From: Berkiella sp050247135
Lineage (GTDB): Bacteria; Pseudomonadota; Gammaproteobacteria; Berkiellales; Berkiellaceae
Direction of reading: 5' to 3'
NCBI GenBank assembly: GCA_050247135.1
Contig: JBFWUT010000008.1
Span: forward strand, 19,741-83,740
DNA length: 64,000 bases
Made by a program: the position numbers and the translations under genes. This document shows positions 17,150 to 25,288 of this stretch, piece after piece. The notes under the pieces were generated by a model. It ran no database searches and was not told the origin of the DNA. It worked only from the letters and a program-made list of their open reading frames with translations. Each line of letters starts with the position of its first letter. Position 1 is the stretch's first letter.

Positions 17150-18392
17150 GTTTCTTAGCAATGGTTTGTAACGGTAATTGAATGTACTGAGGTAAGCCAT
17201 TTTCATAAGGCGGGTAAGCTTCGCCAGCAATCAGTGGCGCTAAGTATTCGCGACAAGCTGGGGTAATACCATAACCATCTTGGCTAATAAATTCTCTGGG
17301 CAATTTCTTCTCGACATTGGCTACCTTTGAAAGAGCCACATCTTCAATATGCCAACGGTAAGGAGAAGAGCTGTCACGCACCACAATTGGCATGACCGCA
17401 TTTTTTCCGCTAATCGCTAATTCAACGGCGCTCTTGCCTAGTGCATAAGCTTGATCCACATCATTTTGCGAGGCGATATGACGCGCAGCGCGTTGTAAGT
17501 AATCGCTCACTGCCCAATGATTTTTTAAATTTAATTCTGATTTTATAAGGTTTGCAAGATAAGGGGCGACGCCACCTAATTGTGCATGACCAAAGGCATC
17601 GCGAAGACCAGACTCAGCGAGGAAGCGTCCGTCAGGATGAGCAACGCCTTCTGAAACCACAATCACGCAATAGCCGTTTTGTTTTACAGTCTCTTGGACT
17701 TTTTGCAAAAACTCCGCTTGTTGGAAGGGAACTTCAGGAAACAAAATTAAATGGGGGGCGCCATTTGCAGCCGGTTGCGCCAAAGCACCAGCAGCCGCAA
17801 TCCAGCCGGTATGGCGACCCATCACTTCCATAATGAAGACCTTGGTTGAGCTTGCTGCCATGGAGGCCACGTCGAGGCTCGCTTCAAAAATCGATACCGC
17901 AACATATTTAGCTACCGAACCAAATCCTGGGCAGTTATCGGTAAACGGTAGATCGTTATCGACCGTTTTAGGAATACCAATGCAAGTAATGGGGTAGCCC
18001 AGTTCTAGGCTTAATTGAGAAACCTTGTTGGCGGTATCTTGTGAATCGCCACCGCCATTATAAAAAAAGTAACCAATGTTATGGGCTTCAAAAACCGCAA
18101 TGAGACGCTCATATTCTGCTCGATTTTCTTGTAAGCCTTTTAATTTGTAGCGGCATGAGCCAAAAGCGCCTGATGGAGTGTGGCGCAAAGCAGCGATTTG
18201 TGCGGCCGAAAAAAGACTTGTGTCGATGAGTTCCTCATGTAATGCACCCAAAATGCCATTTTTTCCCGCATAGACTTTTCCGATTTTGTCGGAATGAAGG
18301 CGTGCCGTTTCGATAACACCGCAGGCAGAGGCATTAATGACGGATGTAACACCGCCGGATTGGGCGTAAAAAGCATTTTTTGGGGCAACCAT
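17130..18392 (-). CDS. pfp: 6-phosphofructokinase, probably pyrophosphate-dependent
   Basis: A 420-residue enzyme phosphorylating fructose 6-phosphate. Two sites point to PPi rather than ATP as donor: the GGGDS loop at residues 113-117, with Asp where ATP enzymes have Gly, and PKTVDND at 141-147, with Lys where ATP enzymes have Gly. MGRHTGWIAA for sugar-phosphate binding is present. PPi enzymes run reversibly, so it can serve glycolysis and gluconeogenesis. The length is above the 320 residues of E. coli PfkA, as usual for this group. It stands alone on the minus strand, overlapping the MAPEG gene at its 3' end. Confidence 0.88.
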   Translation of the reverse strand: MVAPKNAFYAQSGGVTSVINASACGVIETARLHSDKIGKVYAGKNGILGALHEELIDTSLFSAAQIAALRHTPSGAFGSCRYKLKGLQENRAEYERLIAVFEAHNIGYFFYNGGGDSQDTANKVSQLSLELGYPITCIGIPKTVDNDLPFTDNCPGFGSVAKYVAVSIFEASLDVASMAASSTKVFIMEVMGRHTGWIAAAGALAQPAANGAPHLILFPEVPFQQAEFLQKVQETVKQNGYCVIVVSEGVAHPDGRFLAESGLRDAFGHAQLGGVAPYLANLIKSELNLKNHWAVSDYLQRAARHIASQNDVDQAYALGKSAVELAISGKNAVMPIVVRDSSSPYRWHIEDVALSKVANVEKKLPREFISQDGYGITPACREYLAPLIAGEAYPPYENGLPQYIQLPLQTIAKKLKETVT

Positions 18393-18517
18393 GTTATTTT
18401 ACCTTATCATGTATACTCAAAACGGTTAGAATTTAGGCCGGAGTTTATCTCAAAGAGTCACGCTTGGCGAGGTGAGATGGGGTGTCACTAAATTGAATAA
18501 GTTGGTCTAATAAATAT

Positions 18518-19060
18518 ATGAATGCGATATCTCTTCTTTACCAAACGTTGTATGTACTAGGTGAATTGTGTTTTTTTCGTGCTAAGCCAACAACGTTGCC
18601 CTATTCTTGGGTGGTGTTGGGATGTTTTGCGATGTTGGATTGTGCTCTGAATGTCTATCGTCTTTTAGCATTAAAAACACCTTTGCAAGTGGATATTCCC
18701 TTATCAGAATGTTACATCGCGGCCATTCTATCGGTGCTCGCCTCTATCACGATATCTTACATTTTGCTTGCTCAGCGAAAACTCCTTGTACGTCTGAATA
18801 AATTCTTGATAGCGATATTTGGCACAGAAATATTGATCACGGGGTTTTCACAGTTGATTTCCACTATTGTAGGCAAAGGGGCTTTGCCGATGTTGAACGT
18901 GGGATTAACGGCGTGGTGCTTTGCTATTCAAGTACAAATTATTCGACAGACTTTTGAGACCAAGATAGCACAGTCTATTTTGCTATTATTTCTTATTATT
19001 TTTGCAGCTTCGTTCCCCTTGTGGAGCGTTGTTGGCATGAACGCACAACCACAACCCTAA
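18518..19060 (+). CDS. Hypothetical membrane protein upstream of mpl
   Basis: A 180-residue protein with four to five hydrophobic segments (about residues 28-48, 65-88, 97-117, 124-140, 150-172). No domain is recognised. The stop lies 14 bases before the mpl start, so the two are probably co-transcribed. A link to cell-wall recycling is suggested only by position. Confidence 0.65.
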   Translation: MNAISLLYQTLYVLGELCFFRAKPTTLPYSWVVLGCFAMLDCALNVYRLLALKTPLQVDIPLSECYIAAILSVLASITISYILLAQRKLLVRLNKFLIAIFGTEILITGFSQLISTIVGKGALPMLNVGLTAWCFAIQVQIIRQTFETKIAQSILLLFLIIFAASFPLWSVVGMNAQPQP

Positions 19061-19074
19061 CAAGGATAGGTATT

Positions 19075-20442
19075 ATGCATATTCATATTCTCGGTATTTG
19101 TGGCACTTTCATGGGGGGTATTGCTGCTTTAGCGGCCGCCAAAGGTCACCAAGTCAGTGGGAGTGATGAAAATGTTTATCCGCCCATGAGCACTCAACTA
19201 CAAGCGCTAGGGATCACTTTACAAGAGGGCTATAAGCCTGAGCATTTAGCTTCTAAGCCTGATGTCGTGGTGATCGGCAATGCTTTAAGTCGTGGTAACC
19301 CAGCGGTTGAAGCCGTTTTGAATTCGGGGCTTCCTTATCAATCAGGACCGCAATGGCTGGCTGAAAATTTATTAAATGAGCGATGGGTGATAGCGGTTGC
19401 CGGCACGCATGGTAAAACCACCACCAGTAGTATGATTGCTTGGATTTTAACGTATGCCGGTCTTGAGCCAGGATTTTTAATTGGCGGGATCCCCGCGAAT
19501 TTTGGTGTGTCTGCCAAGTGGGGGCAATCACCCTTTTTTGTGGTGGAAGCCGATGAATATGATTGTGCCTTTTTTGATAAGCGTTCAAAATTTGTGCATT
19601 ATCATCCTCGCACTTGTGTAATGAACAATCTTGAATTTGATCATGCGGATATTTTCAAAGATTTATCCGAGATCCAACGGCAATTCCACCATTTAGTACG
19701 AACTGTGCCAGGTCATGGTGCTTTGATTGTTCCAGAAGATGATAAAGCACTGCAAGAAGTGTTAAAAATGGGCGCGTGGAGCGAAGTCCAATCCTTTGGG
19801 CTTAACCTTGGTCAATGGCAAGCACGCTTGCTAGCGCAAGACGGGAGTGCATTTGAAGTGTTGCATTTGGGCAAAGTGATCGGAACGGTGAATTGGTCAT
19901 TAATTGGCCAACACAACGTGCACAATGCGCTGGCAGCGATCATGGCGTCTGTTCATGCCGGTGTTCCGGCAAAACTGGCTGCTGAGGCGCTAGGGCAGTT
20001 TCAATCGGTTAAAAGACGCATGGAAGTGCGTGGTAAAGTCAATGATGTTACCGTTTATGATGATTTTGCTCACCATCCCACTGCTATCACTACGACGGTG
20101 GCAGGGCTTCGTGCCAAGATTGGTGCAGAGCGTTTAATTGCGGTGCTAGATATTCGCTCGAATACCATGTGCATGGGGACCCATCGTGAAGATCTAGCGG
20201 CGAGCTTGCAAAAAGCTGACGAAGTATTCATTTATCAATCGCCCAAAGTCAGTTGGGATGCGCGTGAAACCTTTGCGGCGCTGGGATCAAAAGTGCACAT
20301 TTTTAAAGATACGCAGCCCATCATTGATCAGATTAAAACGATTTCTAAGCCTGAAGATCATGTGCTAGTGATGAGCAATGGCGGTTTTGATAACCTGCAT
20401 CAACGTTTGTTGAATGCCTTATCTTGTGAGACGGTGGCATGA
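19075..20442 (+). CDS. mpl: UDP-N-acetylmuramate:L-Ala-gamma-D-Glu-meso-DAP ligase
   Basis: A 455-residue Mur ligase that attaches recycled murein tripeptide to UDP-MurNAc, bypassing MurC-MurF steps. Start at 19075 is set by AGGATAGG upstream and by the beginning MHIHILGICGTFMGG, the nucleotide-binding first strand. The ATP loop GTHGKTTTSSM lies near residue 116, and the central FVVEADEYD and C-terminal DDFAHHPTAI motifs are present. It shows that the cell recycles peptidoglycan, implying an intact wall. The last 4 bases overlap ubiX. Confidence 0.95.
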   Translation: MHIHILGICGTFMGGIAALAAAKGHQVSGSDENVYPPMSTQLQALGITLQEGYKPEHLASKPDVVVIGNALSRGNPAVEAVLNSGLPYQSGPQWLAENLLNERWVIAVAGTHGKTTTSSMIAWILTYAGLEPGFLIGGIPANFGVSAKWGQSPFFVVEADEYDCAFFDKRSKFVHYHPRTCVMNNLEFDHADIFKDLSEIQRQFHHLVRTVPGHGALIVPEDDKALQEVLKMGAWSEVQSFGLNLGQWQARLLAQDGSAFEVLHLGKVIGTVNWSLIGQHNVHNALAAIMASVHAGVPAKLAAEALGQFQSVKRRMEVRGKVNDVTVYDDFAHHPTAITTTVAGLRAKIGAERLIAVLDIRSNTMCMGTHREDLAASLQKADEVFIYQSPKVSWDARETFAALGSKVHIFKDTQPIIDQIKTISKPEDHVLVMSNGGFDNLHQRLLNALSCETVA

Positions 20443-21050
20443 CAGGCAACCCCGCTGAGGTCACCCTCGCTTTTGCCGGTGCCAGTGGGGCTCAGTATGG
20501 TTTGCGTTTGCTAGAACAATTGATATTAGCCAAGGTGCAAGTATCACTCGTGATTTCACCCGCAGGCCATCTTGTTATTCATGATGAAACTGACTTACAG
20601 GTTCCTGGTAATCCGCAACGGATTGCCGAATTTTTCACAGAGCGATTTCAAGCTGCTCCCGGGCAAGTCAAAGTATATGGCAAAGATCAATGGTCTAGTC
20701 CTTTAGCCAGCGGCACCAATGCGCCTAAAACCATGATAGTTTGCCCATGTAGCACGGGTTGCCTTTCTGCCATTGCAGTGGGGGCGTCGGATAATTTACT
20801 CGAACGGGCTGCGGATGTGGTGATTAAAGAGCAGGGTAAACTGGTGCTAGTGGTTCGTGAAATGCCCTTATCCGCTATTCATTTAGAGCACATGCTGACA
20901 TTAGCGCGTCTTGGGGTGTGTATTATGCCGGCCAGTCCTGGTTTTTATTTTCGGCCTAAAACGGTCGAAGATTTGGTAGATTTTACGGTGGCAAGGATTT
21001 TGGATCAGATTAATGTGCCGCATAATTTGAGTCACAGATGGGGGCAGTGA
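20439..21050 (+). CDS. ubiX: Flavin prenyltransferase UbiX
   Basis: A 203-residue enzyme that prenylates FMN to make the cofactor for UbiD decarboxylase in ubiquinone synthesis. Recognised by LAFAGASGAQYGLRLLEQL at the start, the CPCSTGCLSAIAVGASDNLLERAADV core, and VVREMPLSAIHLEHML. It starts within the mpl stop (ATGA), so translation is coupled. The mpl-ubiX pairing is seen in other gammaproteobacteria. A bidirectional terminator follows. Confidence 0.95.
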   Translation: MTGNPAEVTLAFAGASGAQYGLRLLEQLILAKVQVSLVISPAGHLVIHDETDLQVPGNPQRIAEFFTERFQAAPGQVKVYGKDQWSSPLASGTNAPKTMIVCPCSTGCLSAIAVGASDNLLERAADVVIKEQGKLVLVVREMPLSAIHLEHMLTLARLGVCIMPASPGFYFRPKTVEDLVDFTVARILDQINVPHNLSHRWGQ

Positions 21051-21092
21051 TGATTGCCCCCTCCCCCGCGAAGCGAGAGAGGGGACAAGATC

Positions 21093-21122
21093 AAAAAAGG
21101 CCAACATTGTTGGCCTTTTTTT
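21093..21122. terminator. Bidirectional terminator between ubiX and the HU-like gene
   Basis: A run of six A, stem GGCCAAC / GTTGGCC with a 3-base loop, then T7. It can stop transcription from both sides. Just before it (21059-21084) lies a short G/C-rich inverted repeat around GCGAAGC. Confidence 0.9.
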
Positions 21123-21145
21123 GTCAATCTCGCTTTAAAGACAGA

Positions 21146-21577
21146 TTAGTCTTCAATTAACGCTTTCAATGACTTCATAGCGCTAACCTTAACGGATTTA
21201 CGCGCGGGTTTTGCAGCGATTTGAATTTCTTCGCCGGTGAAGGGGTTACGGCCCATTCTGGCTTTGGTCGCTTTCTTGCTGATGCGACGCACTTTAATAC
21301 CTAAATCAGGGATCACGATCTCGCCCGAACCTTTAGGCTTGACGTGTCGTTCGATCATATTACGGATGGCAGCGATGACGCCTTTCACATCGTTCTTGCT
21401 GATATTGGTCATTTCAGCAATCTCAGCATAAATTTGTGATTTGCTTTGCTTTTGTGAGATAGCTTTGTTGGACGCAGTAGCAGCAGCGCGTGGTGCAGCT
21501 TTAGCTGATGCCCTAGCTTTCTTAGCAGGTTTTGCCGTTGCTTTTGCTTTAGGCATCGATTTTTTCTTTGCAGCCAT
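21146..21577 (-). CDS. HU/IHF-family DNA-binding protein with a basic histone-H1-like tail
   Basis: A 143-residue nucleoid protein. The C-terminal 95 residues are an HU fold (SQIYAEIAEMTNISKNDVKGV, then VRRISKKATKARMGRNPFTG). The first 48 residues are almost only Ala, Lys, Pro, Arg and Ser (KAKATAKPAKKARASAKAAP), like the tails of histone H1 and of some bacterial HU variants. The start at 21577 fits GAGGA 8 bases upstream; the ATG at 21583 is too close to that site. The tail should add sequence-independent DNA binding. A role in global compaction is inferred from family. Confidence 0.9.
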   Translation of the reverse strand: MAAKKKSMPKAKATAKPAKKARASAKAAPRAAATASNKAISQKQSKSQIYAEIAEMTNISKNDVKGVIAAIRNMIERHVKPKGSGEIVIPDLGIKVRRISKKATKARMGRNPFTGEEIQIAAKPARKSVKVSAMKSLKALIED

Positions 21578-21757
21578 TAACATTTTCCTCTAGTGGTTGT
21601 TGAAAAAAACGCAACTTATCATATGGATTTCTAAAAAGAAACAAGGCTTGAAAAAATACACAGACTTGAAAAATCCCAAATCGCCCCAATCTAAGTCAAT
21701 AAGGGGTAGGGAAAGGGCATCTTTGTAGATGCAACAGATTAAAAACACTGGTTTTTA

Positions 21758-21783
21758 CTTGAATAATGAAATTGAAACCCCAT
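21758..21783 (+). promoter_or_regulatory. Heat-shock (sigma32-type) promoter of the hsp20 gene
   Basis: CTTGAA (21758-21763), a 14-base spacer and CCCCAT (21778-21783) match the RpoH consensus closely. It lies 43 bases before the hsp20 ATG. Confidence 0.75.
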
Positions 21784-21826
21784 TTTAAAGTTGAGTTGAA
21801 ATGAATCATTTTTGTCGGAGGCTATT

Positions 21827-22273
21827 ATGAGTTTAAAAAATTATCGTCAATCACAGTCATTATTGAACCAGTTACATAATGAGTTAATGCCCTTGTTTTG
21901 GTGTGGTCAGCAAGATTTGGCTCCCGCCCAAGAAGCCTGGGCACCTAAAGTCGATATTAAAGAGGAAGAGAAGGAGTTTGTGGTTTATGCGGACATTCCA
22001 GGGGTTGACCCAAACCATATTGATATTGAAATGGACGGCAAAACATTAACGGTAAAAGGAGAAAAGAAAGCAGAACATGAAGAAAAGAATAAGAATTATT
22101 ATCGAATAGAGCGCACCACCGGGAAGTTTTATCGACAGTTTACGCTGCCAGAATCGGTCGATAGCAGCAAAATTGTCGCCAAAACCAAAAATGGTGTGTT
22201 GGCTATCCACCTGCCAAAAGCAGAGGAGGGGAAAAATCATCGCAAAATTACGATTCAACAGGAAAGGGAATAA
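21827..22273 (+). CDS. Small heat-shock protein Hsp20
   Basis: A 148-residue alpha-crystallin-type chaperone that holds unfolding proteins. The alpha-crystallin domain runs from about residue 42 (WAPKVDIKEEEKEFVVYADIPGV) to 135 with the family ending NGVLAIHLPK. Start at 21827 is supported by CGGAGG 6 bases upstream; an earlier in-frame TTG at 21812 would overlap that site. It is a single-gene transcript between a sigma32-type promoter and a strong terminator. Confidence 0.94.
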   Translation: MSLKNYRQSQSLLNQLHNELMPLFWCGQQDLAPAQEAWAPKVDIKEEEKEFVVYADIPGVDPNHIDIEMDGKTLTVKGEKKAEHEEKNKNYYRIERTTGKFYRQFTLPESVDSSKIVAKTKNGVLAIHLPKAEEGKNHRKITIQQERE

Positions 22274-22302
22274 AAAAAGCCGGCGTCAGCCGGCTTTTTT
22301 TT
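22272..22302. terminator. Bidirectional terminator after hsp20
   Basis: A7, stem GCCGGC / GCCGGC with loop GTCA, then T8. It overlaps the hsp20 stop and also ends the converging minus-strand gene whose stop codon is at 22301. Confidence 0.92.
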
Positions 22303-22780
22303 ATTTGCTTGGTTTTCTGCGTCTGACGCCTTCGTCTTCGCCTAATTGGCCTTCAGCACTGAAGCCTTCTTCATGACTATCGCCAGCTTCATCATGCTCT
22401 GAACCAGAACCTGAATGTTCAGGTGATCCCGGGCCTGTGCCTGCATCAGCTGCGTCTAGTTTTGCTGGTGGGGCAGTGGGTTCATCAATTTTAACGCCCG
22501 ATTTAGCAGATTTCTTTCTGCAATTATTTATCAATAAAGCGGTTGGAACGGCAACGGCTGCCAAGGTCGCGAGGGTAGCTGCACCACGCACGTAAGGATT
22601 ATCACCAACAGTCGCGTCTAACGTTTCGGTAACAAAAGAGGGGCAGTGAGAGACCGCATTTAACACCGAGCTTAAGAGGCTTGCAGCATTTTCATTCGTG
22701 ACAGCTTCTTTAACGGCTTCAGTGCCCTGTTCAGCGATTTCTTGTGCTGCGGCTCCAGCAATATTCATCATTGATAACAT
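22301..22780 (-). CDS. Small membrane-anchored protein with acidic tail, unknown
   Basis: A 159-residue protein with AAGGAAGG 5 bases before ATG. One membrane segment near residues 68-86 (AATLATLAAVAVPTALLI) is followed by basic residues, then a disordered Pro/Ser/Gly/Asp/Glu region and a basic end (RRRKPSK). No signal peptide is clear. No family is recognised. The architecture (helix, membrane segment, disordered acidic tail) is like some membrane-targeted effectors, but that is speculation. Confidence 0.6.
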   Translation of the reverse strand: MLSMMNIAGAAAQEIAEQGTEAVKEAVTNENAASLLSSVLNAVSHCPSFVTETLDATVGDNPYVRGAATLATLAAVAVPTALLINNCRKKSAKSGVKIDEPTAPPAKLDAADAGTGPGSPEHSGSGSEHDEAGDSHEEGFSAEGQLGEDEGVRRRKPSK

Positions 22781-22968
22781 AGTAACCTTCCTTTATTTTC
22801 ATCAACATCCAATTCGACCTAAGACCATTCACTGATCTCGAGGCTTTTTATCATAGACATCATAAAATACACAACTCACCTCCTAAAAAATTCAACTATT
22901 CTAAAAAAGCTGTCTTGAATTTATGGCATTTTTGTTAGTTAGCACCTAAGCATTTTACCAAGGAAAAT

Positions 22969-23592
22969 ATGATGAAAGTGACATCCTGGGTTCTCGGATT
23001 GTTGATTGGGTTAGGGGGGCAAAATGCCTTTGCGCTCGCTATTTTAGAAAAGCTTGACCAATCGACTGAATTAAACAAACTCACTTTTACGCAGCGTCAA
23101 GAAGGTCGATATCAATTAATATTAATGCTAGTCCGTTGTGAATTTAGAGAGACCTGTTTAATAGCAATGATTGATGATTTAAAAATCATCGGAGAAAGAA
23201 CCAAAAATCCCATGTACCTTGTCTATATGAATTATCTCAAGACTAAAAAACCTGAGCTCATGGAACAAGCATCCCGTTGTCAGATCCCTGAAAAACAAAT
23301 CGTGCGAAAAGCGGTCGCCGAATGCTTGCAGCAAATGATCATTAAAGAAGGCTATAGCAAAGCTTTAAGTCGCAAAGCGATTGATCAATTACAAGATGAG
23401 CGAGATCAGTGCTTAAAAGCTAAAATGGAAGAGATCGCCAAAACGGGTAATTTATTTGCCCAGGCTATGCTCGTCAATATTTTTGAGCAAACACGCGATA
23501 GCAAAAAATTAGATTATTGGTATAACGAAATGCAAAAAAAGGCTAATACAAAAGAGTATAATGCTTATATGTTGTGCCCAGATATACCGTAA
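22969..23592 (+). CDS. Exported helical protein of unknown function
   Basis: A 207-residue protein whose N-terminus MMKVTSWVLGLLIGLGGQNAFA is a Sec signal peptide. The rest is helical and has six cysteines (near residues 53, 60, 104, 118, 144 and 203). AAGGA precedes the first of two ATG codons. It may fold into a repeat of short helices like Sel1/TPR proteins, but no repeat consensus is clear. It stands alone before the DUF559 remnant. Confidence 0.65.
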   Translation: MMKVTSWVLGLLIGLGGQNAFALAILEKLDQSTELNKLTFTQRQEGRYQLILMLVRCEFRETCLIAMIDDLKIIGERTKNPMYLVYMNYLKTKKPELMEQASRCQIPEKQIVRKAVAECLQQMIIKEGYSKALSRKAIDQLQDERDQCLKAKMEEIAKTGNLFAQAMLVNIFEQTRDSKKLDYWYNEMQKKANTKEYNAYMLCPDIP

Positions 23593-23613
23593 TAGATGTA
23601 AGATATTTCACCC

Positions 23614-23682
23614 GTGAGCGAAGCGAACAATTAGCCCTCTTTGTAAAGGGGGCGGCGAGCCTTAGGCGAGCGGGGGATTTAT
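23614..23682. repeat. Left inverted repeat flanking the DUF559 remnant
   Basis: About 69 bases starting GTGAGCGAAGCGAACAA and containing CTTTGTAAAGGGGGCGGCGAG and GCGAGCGGGGGATTTAT. It matches in reverse orientation the repeat at 24051-24133. Right after it a second GAGCGGGAGATTTA word forms the very end of the endonuclease reading frame. Confidence 0.7.
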
Positions 23683-24036
23683 TACTGAGCGGGAGATTTA
23701 ATCCTACTATCTACCACCTCCCAAATAAACGAAAGAACAGCATCTAAGCTTTCAAATATTTCCTTGTTGTTAAATCTTGGTACTCTTACTCCAAGTTCAC
23801 TTAGCTGTTCATCTCTCTCTTTATCGCTAATGAGGTATTCTTCTTCCAAGTGCTGAGCACCATCGCATTCTATAGCTAACTTTGCTTGATGTGAGTAAAA
23901 ATCAACAATGTAATTTAATAATGGTTTTTGGCGATAAAACTTCACCCCGAGGATTTGTCGACATCTAACGTAGAGTGGTTGAATTATTTCTTAAATCACG
24001 TGAATATTTTTTCAAATTACGTTGGTATTCCAGCAT
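23682..24036 (-). pseudogene. DUF559 endonuclease-like gene broken by frameshift/deletion
   Basis: An 87-codon open frame (23682-23945) encodes FYRQKPLLNYIVDFYSHQ, LAIECDGAQH and a RVPRFNNKEI stretch, the core of DUF559 proteins (restriction-endonuclease fold, Vsr-like). The family normally has about 30 more residues in front. Those are found in another frame: ATG at 24036 begins MLEYQRNLKKYSRDLRNNST and stops at TAG 23965. A third piece in the first frame, reading CRQILGVKFYRQ, joins on. So a short deletion with frameshift has split the gene. It lies exactly between inverted repeats, like a small mobile unit. Confidence 0.75.
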
Positions 24037-24050
24037 AGTGCCGTCTTTCA

Positions 24051-24133
24051 TAAATCCCCCGCTCGCTTCATGCTTCGCATGACAAGACGCTCGCCGCCCC
24101 CTTTACAAAGTGGGCTTTTGTTCGCTTCGCTCA
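24051..24133. repeat. Right inverted repeat flanking the DUF559 remnant
   Basis: Read on the minus strand it starts GTGAGCGAAGCGAACAA and continues with CTTTGTAAAGGGGGCGGCGAG, an extra inner palindrome (ATGCGAAGCAT) and GCGAGCGGGGGATTTAT. It is thus an inverted copy of 23614-23682 with a 15-20 base insertion. Nothing gene-like lies between it and 24256. Confidence 0.7.
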
Positions 24134-24256
24134 CATCGCAGTAGAAAATCTGATGAGTATCAGAAAAGAAATGCATACGCTAATTTTGTTTTTTGATATT
24201 GTTAACCACCCTTATCCGTATAAGAAAGGTAGGGAGAGAGGATTGATGAATGGCAG

Positions 24257-25288
24257 CTAATCTATTTCAAACCAATTAATCAGAAGCTTCAAAAAATCGA
24301 CCGTGTTATTTAATACGTGATCGCCACCTTCGACTTCCACATAAGTAATGTTATTACCATGCTTATGCAGGGCCTCTAACATGTCATACCCTTCTTTGAC
24401 ACATACGCGGGTATCGGCAGTGCCTTGGGCTATCATAATAGGCAAACTGGTTGAGATTTTGTCGACATATTTGATAGGTTGACGCTTAGCAATCCAAGCA
24501 TCGCGTTTGGGGCCTTTCTTTTTGGGAAGTCCAAAACTGCTGCTCATGGTGTCACTAAAATCTTTTCTGTCTTCAACAGCATATTTCATATTCAATAAAC
24601 CGCTGATCGAGGCAACTTTGCGCACCTTTTGTTGAATTTCCGGATAGCGGCCCAGTGCTAAAAATAACTGCATGCCACCACGGCTTGCACCCACCATATA
24701 ATATTTGCTCGCATCAAATTCAACGCCGACTTTCTTTTCAAGCGTGGGAATATAATCAAACAAATTTTTTAAATCATTGACATCTTCACCACCAAATTCA
24801 TCGGTTCCTTCGCTGACGCCGCCACGGTTGGTGGTAGCCACTAAGGCATAACCAGGATAAGCACTTAATTGGCCAGGATGGGGAACACCAAACTCGCGGT
24901 TTCCCCCACGCACTAAAAAAATCAGGGGTGGGTTTTTGACGCCAACTGGAATGCTAACAAAGGCTTTGATTTTAAGACCATCACTGGGATAGCTAAAAAT
25001 GTAGTAGCGACGCTGTTTTTTCCGAATGGCCTCTTTAGCAACTTCGTCAGTGTATTTATGAGCTAACACTTCTTGAGTCACATCTTTGAAGTCTTCATTT
25101 TTTTTGAGCTTATACAGCTTCATGGAAGCTTGGCTGCGTTTTAAAATCTGCTCTGATTCTTTACGCAGCTCTGCTTGAGTTTGATGGCTTGTTGGGCATT
25201 TCATCGGTAGTTTACGTAGATTTAAGTCAGCGAGTAATAGGGGCGTCCATAACAAGAGTATGAGAAGTCCTATTCTCTTTATTTTCAA
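24257..25288 (-). CDS. Exported prolyl-oligopeptidase-like alpha/beta hydrolase
   Basis: A 343-residue protein with signal peptide MKIKRIGLLILLLWTPLLLA. The catalytic triad of the S9-type alpha/beta hydrolases is visible: nucleophile Ser in GASRGGM, Asp in GTADTRV, and His in GGDHVL near the C-terminus. The oxyanion region FLVRGGNREFG fits. It probably hydrolyses peptides or esters in the periplasm or outside. The start is TTG directly after the lipA stop (TGATTG), with GAGG upstream, so translation is coupled to lipA. A functional link to lipoate is not implied. Confidence 0.82.
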   Translation of the reverse strand: MKIKRIGLLILLLWTPLLLADLNLRKLPMKCPTSHQTQAELRKESEQILKRSQASMKLYKLKKNEDFKDVTQEVLAHKYTDEVAKEAIRKKQRRYYIFSYPSDGLKIKAFVSIPVGVKNPPLIFLVRGGNREFGVPHPGQLSAYPGYALVATTNRGGVSEGTDEFGGEDVNDLKNLFDYIPTLEKKVGVEFDASKYYMVGASRGGMQLFLALGRYPEIQQKVRKVASISGLLNMKYAVEDRKDFSDTMSSSFGLPKKKGPKRDAWIAKRQPIKYVDKISTSLPIMIAQGTADTRVCVKEGYDMLEALHKHGNNITYVEVEGGDHVLNNTVDFLKLLINWFEID

